Positions 18,792 to 25,780 of a DNA stretch of 64,000 nucleotides are shown here, piece by piece. The stretch is from CAZKEG01 sp964601575 (GTDB lineage: Bacteria; Desulfobacterota; Thermodesulfobacteria; Thermodesulfobacteriales; Thermodesulfatatoraceae). The notes under the pieces are model-generated. The model saw nothing but the letters and a program-made list of their open reading frames with translations. It did not search any database and was not told where the DNA came from. The stretch spans positions 1 through 64,000 of the forward strand of contig CAZROA010000069.1 of assembly GCA_964601575.1 (NCBI GenBank). The letters run 5' to 3'. The translations under genes and the position numbers were made by a program. Position 1 is the first letter of the stretch. Each line of letters starts with the position of its first letter.

Positions 18792-18940
18792 TATCAATTC
18801 TCCGACCGGTTTTCTCTTTTTACTTCAAATCTGAGCTTTTCCATAGGCAAATCGTCTCAATTTTTCTGGGCTTATATTGGACAAGATCTTTCGGATGACA
18901 CCCCTTAAAACCGGAGTATTATTTTTCTAGGAGGTCTGTC

Positions 18941-19633
18941 ATGGATATCAAAGAGCGCTTTTCTTTTATCAAAGAGAAGGTCACAGAGGTGTGTAAAAGG
19001 GCTGGGCGTGATCCCGGTGAAGTAAAGATTCTCGGGGCCAGTAAGAAGCAAGCGGTAGAAAAGATTCGAGCCGCTTATGAAGCGGGCCTCCGTCTGATTG
19101 GTGAAAATTACGTCCAAGAGGCCAGAGAAAAGCGTGAAGCCCTTTCTGATTTGGCCCTTGAGTGGCACCTTATCGGTCCGCTTCAGACCAACAAGGCCAA
19201 GCAAGCGGTAAAGATATTCGATCTGATAGAGACCATAGATCGGCCTTCGGTGGCCAAAGAATTGGCCAAACGGGCAGAGAAGTCTGGGCGGTGTCTACCG
19301 GTGTTTATTGAAGTTAATGTGGGGGGAGAAGAGACCAAGGCCGGAGTAGCCCCTGAAGAGCTCTTTTCCTTGGCGGAACTGGTCATTTCTCTACCACCCC
19401 TTGAACTCCAAGGATTAATGACTTTGCCGCCTTATCGAGAAGATCCAGAGGAGGTAAGGCCATTTTTTGCCAAGTTACGTGGGCTTTTGGAAGAACTAAA
19501 AAAGAGATTTCCCGAAGCCCCGCTTTCTGAACTTTCCATGGGGATGAGTCATGACTTCGAGGTGGCCATTGAGGAAGGGGCGACCATCGTCAGGGTAGGG
19601 ACGGCCCTCTTTGGTCCCAGGCCTCCTAAGTGA
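18941..19633 (+). CDS. YggS/PLPBP-type pyridoxal-phosphate homeostasis protein
   Basis: A 230-residue single-domain PLP-binding protein of the alanine-racemase N-terminal fold, which buffers PLP and affects amino-acid and keto-acid balance. The PLP lysine is Lys35 in LGASKKQ. Family motifs LIGENYVQEA, WHLIGPLQTNKAK, EVNVGGEETKAG and LSMGMSHDFEVAIEEGAT are all present. GGAGG lies before the ATG. It is followed on the same strand by the HspR-like regulator. Confidence 0.95.
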   Translation: MDIKERFSFIKEKVTEVCKRAGRDPGEVKILGASKKQAVEKIRAAYEAGLRLIGENYVQEAREKREALSDLALEWHLIGPLQTNKAKQAVKIFDLIETIDRPSVAKELAKRAEKSGRCLPVFIEVNVGGEETKAGVAPEELFSLAELVISLPPLELQGLMTLPPYREDPEEVRPFFAKLRGLLEELKKRFPEAPLSELSMGMSHDFEVAIEEGATIVRVGTALFGPRPPK

Positions 19634-19701
19634 TCTGGAAAGTTAGGTTTGATGTCTTAAATTTTTTGGTGGCCTCTAAAATTTGCTTCAAGGAGCAGAT
19701 A

Positions 19702-20001
19702 ATGCCTATTTATTATGAATTGCGGGTGGTGGCCAAGAAGATAGGGCTGTCTCCTCGAACTCTAAAGGTCTGGATTGAAGAGGGTCTCATCGAGCCAAGA
19801 CGTGAGGGTCGAAAAATCCTCTTTGCCGAAGATGATTTAAAGCGCCTTCTTACCATCCGCCGTCTCCGTGATGACTTAGGGGTCAACCTGGCTGGTATTG
19901 ATATTATTCTTCAGCTCCTCGACCGCTTGGCTAAGTTGCAGGCCGAGATAGATCGCCTCAAAAGGGCCTTACGAGAAAGAGAGACGTCCCTTCCATTATA
20001 G
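19702..20001 (+). CDS. MerR-family regulator, HspR-like
   Basis: A 99-residue MerR-type DNA-binding protein. The winged helix-turn-helix (about 5-55) includes KIGLSPRTLKVWIEEGLIEP; a C-terminal coiled coil (about 70-95) follows. The DDLGVNLAGIDIIL segment is the hallmark of HspR, the repressor of dnaK/clpB heat-shock genes, and of the related CbpM group. The start at 19702 is supported by AAGGAG 7 bases upstream; a longer in-frame extension to 19630 has no site. No chaperone gene is adjacent, so its target is unknown. It precedes the wtp genes by 170 bases. Confidence 0.78.
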   Translation: MPIYYELRVVAKKIGLSPRTLKVWIEEGLIEPRREGRKILFAEDDLKRLLTIRRLRDDLGVNLAGIDIILQLLDRLAKLQAEIDRLKRALRERETSLPL

Positions 20002-20069
20002 TTTTCTTTGGGGGTCAAAAAGGACCAATTTTCGAATAGTTGATCGGGGCCCTTTCCTTCCTTGTCAAG

Positions 20070-20089
20070 GAGGGGATCATGATCCTCTC
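20070..20089. promoter_or_regulatory. 20-bp palindrome upstream of wtpA
   Basis: GAGGGGATCATGATCCTCTC is palindromic over 10+10 bases with one G-T pair. It could be an operator or a small hairpin in the wtp leader. It sits between the HspR-like gene and wtpA. Confidence 0.4.
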
Positions 20090-20113
20090 ACCAGAAAATT
20101 TCACCTGGTAAGC

Positions 20114-20134
20114 TAAAATATCGGTAAAATATCG
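20114..20134 (+). promoter_or_regulatory. Tandem TAAAATATCG repeats before wtpA
   Basis: The decamer TAAAATATCG occurs at 20114-20123 and again at 20125-20134, an 11-base period close to one DNA turn, and is followed by CGTTAATTAT. This resembles a paired binding site, perhaps for a ModE/TunR-type oxyanion regulator or the neighbouring MerR-type protein. It also could contribute a -10 region. Confidence 0.4.
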
Positions 20135-20171
20135 TTAATTATCTCTTCTTAGATCCCATATGGAGGAAATG

Positions 20172-21140
20172 ATGTTTCCAAAAAAGATCCTTTTTCTAAC
20201 CTTTTTACTAATTTTTCTTATTTTTTCTCCGATTTGGGCCGGACGGATTGTCTTGAAGGTCTTTCATGCCGGAAGCCTATCGGTGCCTTTTGGCGAGATC
20301 GAAAAGGCCTTTGAGGCCAAATATCCTTGGATAGACGTCCGGCGGGAATCAAGCGGGAGTGTACAGGCCATACGTAAAGTGATTGACCTTCACAAGCCCT
20401 GCGATGTGGTGGTCAGTGCCGATTATTCCCTCATTCCCCAGATGATGTTTCCTGTTTATGCGGATCATGTAAAGCTCTTTACCCGCAACGAATTGGTGCT
20501 TTGTTACACGGAAAGATCAAAGTTTGCCAAGGAGATAAACAGCCAGAACTGGTACGAAATCCTCGCCAGAGATGGGGTAAAATGGGCCTTTTCTAACCCA
20601 AACCTCGATCCATGTGGCTACCGAGCGATGATGTGTATCCTTTTGGCCGAAGTCTATTACCAAAAACCCTTGGCCGAGATACTGCTTGCCAAGTATTTGC
20701 CCTTTGTGTTTCACAAGGAAGGCTCTCACCTGGTAGCTATTGTCCCGGAGTCCTTCGCCCCTCGTGGGCACAAGATCTTTATCCGTCCTAAGTCGGTAGA
20801 ACTCTTGGGGCTCCTTGAAAGTGGAACCATTGACTATGCCATAGAATATCTGAGCGTTGCCTTACAGCACCATTTGAAATATGTGAAATTACCCCCGGAA
20901 ATAAACTTGAGCCAGGTAGAGTATGCCTCCTATTATGCTCAAGTGAAGGTAAAACTAGGGACGGGGAAAGTGGTCTCTGGAAAGCCTATTGTCTACGGAA
21001 TAGCAGCCCTTAAGACGGCCCCCCATCCCAAGGAGGCCAAACTCTTTGAAGACTTTGTCACCGGCAAAGAAGGGGCACAAATCCTCAGGGCCTTTTCCCA
21101 GACTCCGATCTACCCGGCAAAATTAATCGTGAACCAATGA
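20172..21140 (+). CDS. wtpA: Tungstate/molybdate ABC transporter substrate-binding protein
   Basis: A 322-residue exported binding protein of the ModA/WtpA family. A signal peptide (about 1-24) precedes VFHAGSLSVPF, the WtpA-type oxyanion-binding start. SSGSVQAIRKV, SADYSLIPQM, FSNPNLDPCGYRA and the tyrosine region IDYAIEYLSVA are conserved. WtpA prefers tungstate in archaea; specificity cannot be read directly here. The ATG at 20172 has GGAGG 5 bases upstream, better than the ATG at 20160, which lies before that site. It overlaps wtpB by 4 bases (ATGA). Confidence 0.92.
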   Translation: MFPKKILFLTFLLIFLIFSPIWAGRIVLKVFHAGSLSVPFGEIEKAFEAKYPWIDVRRESSGSVQAIRKVIDLHKPCDVVVSADYSLIPQMMFPVYADHVKLFTRNELVLCYTERSKFAKEINSQNWYEILARDGVKWAFSNPNLDPCGYRAMMCILLAEVYYQKPLAEILLAKYLPFVFHKEGSHLVAIVPESFAPRGHKIFIRPKSVELLGLLESGTIDYAIEYLSVALQHHLKYVKLPPEINLSQVEYASYYAQVKVKLGTGKVVSGKPIVYGIAALKTAPHPKEAKLFEDFVTGKEGAQILRAFSQTPIYPAKLIVNQ

Positions 21141-21931
21141 AAAGGCTCGACTTAAACACCCTTATCACCCTGATTCTTTGTTTTATTTGCTTTAGTTTTA
21201 TCATTTTGCCCATTCTGCATCTTTTTACCGGGCTTGAGGGAGAAAGTTTTTGGGCCTCGGTAAGAGATGCCGAAGTATGGTCGGCTATTTGGATCTCTTT
21301 CGTGGCGGCAGGGTTTTCTACTGTTATGGGGCTCATTCTCGGAGTGCCTACGGGCTTTTTGTTGGCCAGAAGGAGATTTCGTGGCCGTGAATTCTTAGAA
21401 AGCATAACCAATTTGCCCATCGTCATTCCGCATGTCGCCGTGGGCATTATCCTGCTTGACCTGTTAAATGAAAATTCCTCAGTAGGGAGCCTCTTCTCTC
21501 GGCTCGGGATATCCTTTGTGGACACCATTTACGGAATCGTGGCGGCCATGTGTTTGGTCAGTATCTCCTATATCATTTCCTCTTCGATTATGGGTTTTAG
21601 GGCCGTTGATCCGGAGCTTGAATGGACGGCGAGGTCTCTCGGGGCAAGTCCTTGGTATACCTTTACCCGAGTGACTCTACCTTTGGTTTTCCCATACTTA
21701 CTCAGGGGATCTATCCTTTCTTTTGCCCGGGCCGTAAGCGAAGTAGGGGCGCTCTTGATCCTGGCCTATTATCCCAAGACAGCCCCTATTCTTCTTTACG
21801 AACGATTTGAAAATTACGGGCTTAAGAGCGCCAAACCCATTGCCGCTTTGGTGATTCTGCTAAGCCTTTTCCTCTTTACCTTGCTAGTGCTCACTTCTAC
21901 CCCCAAAAGAGGAGAACGGGATGTTTCTTAA
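21137..21931 (+). CDS. wtpB: Tungstate/molybdate ABC transporter permease
   Basis: A 264-residue inner-membrane permease with about six membrane spans. The EAA loop contacting the ATPase is in EWTARSLGASPWYTFTRVTL, followed by ARAVSEVGALLILAYYP. It starts in the wtpA stop and overlaps wtpC by 11 bases, giving a single coupled transporter unit. Confidence 0.92.
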   Translation: MKRLDLNTLITLILCFICFSFIILPILHLFTGLEGESFWASVRDAEVWSAIWISFVAAGFSTVMGLILGVPTGFLLARRRFRGREFLESITNLPIVIPHVAVGIILLDLLNENSSVGSLFSRLGISFVDTIYGIVAAMCLVSISYIISSSIMGFRAVDPELEWTARSLGASPWYTFTRVTLPLVFPYLLRGSILSFARAVSEVGALLILAYYPKTAPILLYERFENYGLKSAKPIAALVILLSLFLFTLLVLTSTPKRGERDVS

Positions 21932-22658
21932 GGCCCGGATCAAGAGAAAACTCCCCCATTTCACCTTGGACCTTTCTCTTGAGCTCCGTCCAAAAGATTA
22001 CACGGTGATGATCGGCCCCAGCGGGGCTGGTAAGAGTATGACCTTGAAGATCCTGGCCGGGCTTGAGGAGGCCTTGGACCAAAAAGTACTTTTAAACGGT
22101 AAAGATATCTCGGCCCTCCCCCCGGAAAGGCGTGAAATAGTCTATCTCCCCCAAGGCAATTCCCTTTTCCCTCACCTGAGTGTCTTTGAGAATTTGCTTT
22201 TTGTTTTTAAGGCCCGAAAAATCCCGATAAACAAAGCTTTTTTAGATAAAGTGATTGATTCCTTTGGAATCCGTCATCTTTTGAAACGAAAACCCCAAAA
22301 CCTTTCCGGGGGTGAGACCCAACGGGTGGCGCTGGCCAGGGCCATTTGCGCCAACCCTCAAGTCCTGCTCCTTGATGAGCCCCTGGCCTTCCTTGACTTC
22401 CACCTCAAGCTTGAGCTTGTGGCCTTTTTACAAAAACTTCCCACTGAATATCAGATCACCGTCCTGCACGTGACCCATGATCCCATCGAAGCGGCCCTTT
22501 TGGCCAAGAGGATCTACCTTTTACGCCAAGGCCAAATAGTTTTTACCGGAAATTTTGAAGAATTTTTAAGGGAAGCTCCAGAAGGCCTGGCCAACAAAGA
22601 TCAGGTAGCCGACATACCCGGTTATGCCCGCTTTTGGGCCAAAGCTTTACGAGAGTAA
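21921..22658 (+). CDS. wtpC: Tungstate/molybdate ABC transporter ATPase
   Basis: A 245-residue ABC ATPase. Walker A is GPSGAGKSM (about residues 32-40), the signature LSGGETQRVALARAI and Walker B LLLDEPLAFLD. It lacks the C-terminal TOBE/Mop molybdate-sensing domain found in ModC and many WtpC proteins, so transinhibition by the oxyanion through that domain is not expected. GGAG lies before the ATG inside the end of wtpB. It converges on the next gene with a 16-base gap. Confidence 0.9.
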   Translation: MFLKARIKRKLPHFTLDLSLELRPKDYTVMIGPSGAGKSMTLKILAGLEEALDQKVLLNGKDISALPPERREIVYLPQGNSLFPHLSVFENLLFVFKARKIPINKAFLDKVIDSFGIRHLLKRKPQNLSGGETQRVALARAICANPQVLLLDEPLAFLDFHLKLELVAFLQKLPTEYQITVLHVTHDPIEAALLAKRIYLLRQGQIVFTGNFEEFLREAPEGLANKDQVADIPGYARFWAKALRE

Positions 22659-22674
22659 AAGCAAATTTGATTTT

Positions 22675-23226
22675 CTACACCAAGACCAAGCCGAGGAAGA
22701 CCAGGGAGGTAGCAAGCCAAAAGAGCCAAGGGAGGAAGCCCGTATAACCTAGGAGCACAACGGTCAAGCAAAACAGGACTAGGCCGAGATGTAAGAGAGA
22801 AGAGCCAAGTTTGGCTCGGTAGCCTTCACAGCGGAAATTTAGTTTCCTGCCTGAAAGGACCAAAAGCAAAACCACCATCTGAAAGACAGAAGAGACAAGG
22901 AGCAAAGAGAGGAGGGCCAGCCGCCAGCCTCTGAAGATCCAAATACCTGCAAGCAGCGCCCCCATCAGCCCGGCCAAGAGATTAAGCCAGCGCGAGGACA
23001 GGAGGCGATTAGGAATACACAGGGCCAATACCAAAAGGAGGCCCCCAACCAAGGGGGCGGCAAGTTGATTCATACGCTCTTGATAAGCCACTTTGACCAT
23101 CGGCGAGACATGGGCCAGATCCGCCCACTTGAAGTAAAACATGCTCCCGATACACAGGAGGGAGAGCGAAAACATCAAAATCACCGCGGCGATGGTCAGG
23201 CCAAAGTCGTAATTAAATCTCCTCAT
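22675..23226 (-). CDS. Membrane protein, cytochrome c assembly-associated (CcmF-C-like)
   Basis: A 183-residue integral membrane protein with about five predicted spans. The first half (FGLTIAAVILMFSLSLLCIG, then PLVGGLLLVLALCIP) resembles the later spans of CcmF, but no conserved haem-ligand histidines are obvious, so the assignment is tentative. The ATG at 23226 begins one base after the stop of the CcsA-like gene, and translational re-initiation is likely. A longer frame to 23271 would run back into that gene. It probably works with the CcsA-like protein. Confidence 0.6.
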   Translation of the reverse strand: MRRFNYDFGLTIAAVILMFSLSLLCIGSMFYFKWADLAHVSPMVKVAYQERMNQLAAPLVGGLLLVLALCIPNRLLSSRWLNLLAGLMGALLAGIWIFRGWRLALLSLLLVSSVFQMVVLLLVLSGRKLNFRCEGYRAKLGSSLLHLGLVLFCLTVVLLGYTGFLPWLFWLATSLVFLGLVLV

Positions 23227-23227
23227 T

Positions 23228-24250
23228 TCAATGCACCGTATGCTCTCCCGGAAAGAGATAAGAGGCGGCAAAGGTGTAAAGCATGGCTACAAAACAGATG
23301 ATCCCCAACCAACTGACAAAGGACCACATCCCCCGGCGGGTGAGATAAAGCCGGGCGTGGAAATAAGTGGAAAAGACCAACCACATCATAATGGAGCTGG
23401 CGATCTTTGGATCCCACCACCAGTTAGGCCCCCAGGCCTTAAGGGCCCAAGGAAAACCGAGGAGCATCCCCATGGTCAGGGCGATATATCCCGGCCTGGC
23501 AAAACGATAGGCCATCTGGTCAAGCTCCGGCCTCTTGATGACCAACATGGAGAGACAGGCGACAAAAAACACGGTCAGTGCGGCGTAAGAGAGAAAGAGA
23601 AGGGGCGGATGAACCCACATGTAATGGGCATTGTAGAAAAAGACCATGCGCGGGTAGAGTCGGGCAAAAAGCCGAGCCCTTTCCATGAGAGATAAAGGCA
23701 TGGTCCAGGGTCTAATCTTTTCAAAGAACCGCGGAAGGGGATCGGTAAAAGGATTGATAAACAGGAGGATCAGGAGCTGAAGGCTGAGAAGCGCGGAAAG
23801 GGTGGCCCTGGTAAACCTGAAGCTCACCCCACGACAGGCCCATATAGCCATCACGGCATAGCCAGAGAACCAAAAGAGGAATTTTTCCCGTTCAAGCCAA
23901 GGGGGTAGGAGAAAACGCGGCGGGGCCTCGGGCCGATAAGGAGGAAGGACCCCATGGCCCATGGTTTTTAACCAGTGGTTTATCATCGGGGCCAATTTGG
24001 GTGGGAGCTCAAGGGGTAGCGCCAAATAAATGGCCAGGTGGAGATAGCCAACGAGGAGAAGGGCAAACCCCAAGGTAACCACTGAGACCAAGATGGTTCG
24101 ATAATGCCAACGCCAGGCCCTTTTATCCTCAGAAAAGACATACCAGACAAGGGTGCCCATAAGGGCTGCCACTAGAATCCCCAGAAAGATCCTGACCAGG
24201 CCTCCAAGATCTTGATAGACTTGAAAGGCGTGTCCTAGATCAAATCCCAT
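23228..24250 (-). CDS. Cytochrome c assembly protein, CcsA/CcmF-like
   Basis: A 340-residue membrane protein with about eight spans. The haem-handling tryptophan-rich motif is WGPNWWWDPK (about residues 273-282), matching the WGxxWxWDPK of CcsA/CcmF. Flanking histidines are His214 (MWVHPPLL) and His298 (TYFHARL). Such proteins carry haem across the membrane and attach it to apocytochromes c. It follows the ACT-MBL gene after 9 bases and precedes the second membrane protein with 1 base between. Whether this is CcmF split in two or a CcsA with a helper is not decided. Confidence 0.8.
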   Translation of the reverse strand: MGFDLGHAFQVYQDLGGLVRIFLGILVAALMGTLVWYVFSEDKRAWRWHYRTILVSVVTLGFALLLVGYLHLAIYLALPLELPPKLAPMINHWLKTMGHGVLPPYRPEAPPRFLLPPWLEREKFLFWFSGYAVMAIWACRGVSFRFTRATLSALLSLQLLILLFINPFTDPLPRFFEKIRPWTMPLSLMERARLFARLYPRMVFFYNAHYMWVHPPLLFLSYAALTVFFVACLSMLVIKRPELDQMAYRFARPGYIALTMGMLLGFPWALKAWGPNWWWDPKIASSIMMWLVFSTYFHARLYLTRRGMWSFVSWLGIICFVAMLYTFAASYLFPGEHTVH

Positions 24251-24259
24251 AGATAGCGT

Positions 24260-25771
24260 TTAAGTACTCGGTTTAAAGTGCTCAATAGAACCAAAGGTTT
24301 TGAGGTTGCCATCCTCAAGGACAGAGACCGCACCATGTCCTCCACAAATAAGACACCGTTTACCAGAAGACCTCAAGGCCCGGTCAGCCTCTTCGGCTAT
24401 CTTGAGTAGGGCCTCTCTTTCTTTGGCGGCGATTTCACTGTCTACATTGACTGAAGTCATCAAGATTTTGGCCAAACGATTAAATTCGCGACGCTCTTTG
24501 GTGAAGCTTTCAAGATTTAATAGGCTGTCTCCGGTAAAAAGGAGCCCGGCTTCCGGACAGAAGAAAAAGACCTGACCGTAAAGATGCCCTCCGAGGCTCT
24601 CCAGGACTTCGAATTCTAAAGGGCCTACCTTGAAACGATAGATTATCGGGAAGATATGGCGTAGGCCCAAGACCTCCTGGGGGAAGAGCTCTACCCTCTG
24701 GGGTGGGGTAAAACAGGAAAAGAGATTGATGATTTTGGTATAAACCTCTTCTAAGATCGAACCCTCCACCCGAGAACCATAGGCACGATTGGCTCGTTCG
24801 ATAATTTCCCGGGTGCCGGAGTGCATAAAAGAAGGGGCTTCGAAAAATCCCGCTGCGCCAACGTGATCGGCATCGGCATGGGTGATAAAGAGGCGGGAGA
24901 GCTTTTTCAGGTTTCCAAGGCCATAATGTTGAAATAGGCGCAGGATATCCGGGTGATAAAGGCCATAGCCGGTGTCAATCATGACCATTTCTTCCGGGGT
25001 ATGTAGGACAAAGATGTTCCCTCCATAAGGGGGTTGAAAACAAAAGAGCTTTACCTCCTCGGCCACTTTAAAACGTTGGACATCGGCGTAAAAGTTTTCC
25101 CCGGTGGTGTTTTTGAGGTGCTGGCCGGTGGCCAGGATGCTCTCAAAGACCTCCTGCGGGTCCTGTTTTAGATTGGTAAGTTCTTGGACAATGTGGTTGA
25201 TGTCGTGGAGCAACCGCAGGAGAAACTCGTCTTCTGCTTCCCCGATGATCTCCCGCAGTCTTTGGGCAAACTTGAGATAAAAGACAGTGTTATCGAGATA
25301 GTCCCCTCGGGTATCGTATTCCAGGATTTCTATTCGGTAGCGTGACTTCAGACGGTTTAGGAGTTTATCAATAATGGCACTGCGCTCTACGGTGAGGCTT
25401 ACCGTGAGTCGATCTGGATGGCGTCCTTGATCATCAAAGTCAAGAAAGGCGATATTGGCTTTGGCATCGGTAACGTAATTTAAGAATTCAAAGAGGGCTC
25501 CAGGGCGGTTGGGAAGATAGATATTAAATTTTAGAAACCCCAAGGGCTCAAGGGATTCCTGGAGATAGCCTATTTTCTGAAGCCCCTCACGTATGTTTTG
25601 GTAATCCCTCTCTGAGTCAAGGGTCACCTCGAAAAAGACCGTGTGCGGGTCAATCCGGCGATCGTAATGGATGCGATTGATGTTACCCTGATACTGGCGG
25701 ACGATTTCGGCGGCCTTGTGTAAGGCCCCGGGTTGATCCGGCATACGGGCCACGAAATAAAATTTGGGCAT
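24260..25771 (-). CDS. ACT-ACT-metallo-beta-lactamase fusion protein
   Basis: A 503-residue protein. Residues about 1-75 and 80-155 are two ACT-type ligand-binding domains (MPDQPGALHKAAEIV and LPNRPGALFEFLNYV). A helical linker (160-225) leads to a metallo-beta-lactamase domain (about 240-485). The metal site is HADADH (298-303), His396 (GGHLYGQ), Asp415 (FTGDSL) and His479 (GGHG). The second histidine of the usual HxHxDH is Asp300. ACT domains usually sense amino acids, so ligand-controlled hydrolase activity is inferred; substrate is unknown. It lies 9 bases after nrdJ and 9 bases before the CcsA-like gene. Confidence 0.8.
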   Translation of the reverse strand: MPKFYFVARMPDQPGALHKAAEIVRQYQGNINRIHYDRRIDPHTVFFEVTLDSERDYQNIREGLQKIGYLQESLEPLGFLKFNIYLPNRPGALFEFLNYVTDAKANIAFLDFDDQGRHPDRLTVSLTVERSAIIDKLLNRLKSRYRIEILEYDTRGDYLDNTVFYLKFAQRLREIIGEAEDEFLLRLLHDINHIVQELTNLKQDPQEVFESILATGQHLKNTTGENFYADVQRFKVAEEVKLFCFQPPYGGNIFVLHTPEEMVMIDTGYGLYHPDILRLFQHYGLGNLKKLSRLFITHADADHVGAAGFFEAPSFMHSGTREIIERANRAYGSRVEGSILEEVYTKIINLFSCFTPPQRVELFPQEVLGLRHIFPIIYRFKVGPLEFEVLESLGGHLYGQVFFFCPEAGLLFTGDSLLNLESFTKERREFNRLAKILMTSVNVDSEIAAKEREALLKIAEEADRALRSSGKRCLICGGHGAVSVLEDGNLKTFGSIEHFKPST

Positions 25772-25780
25772 AGGCGCCTC

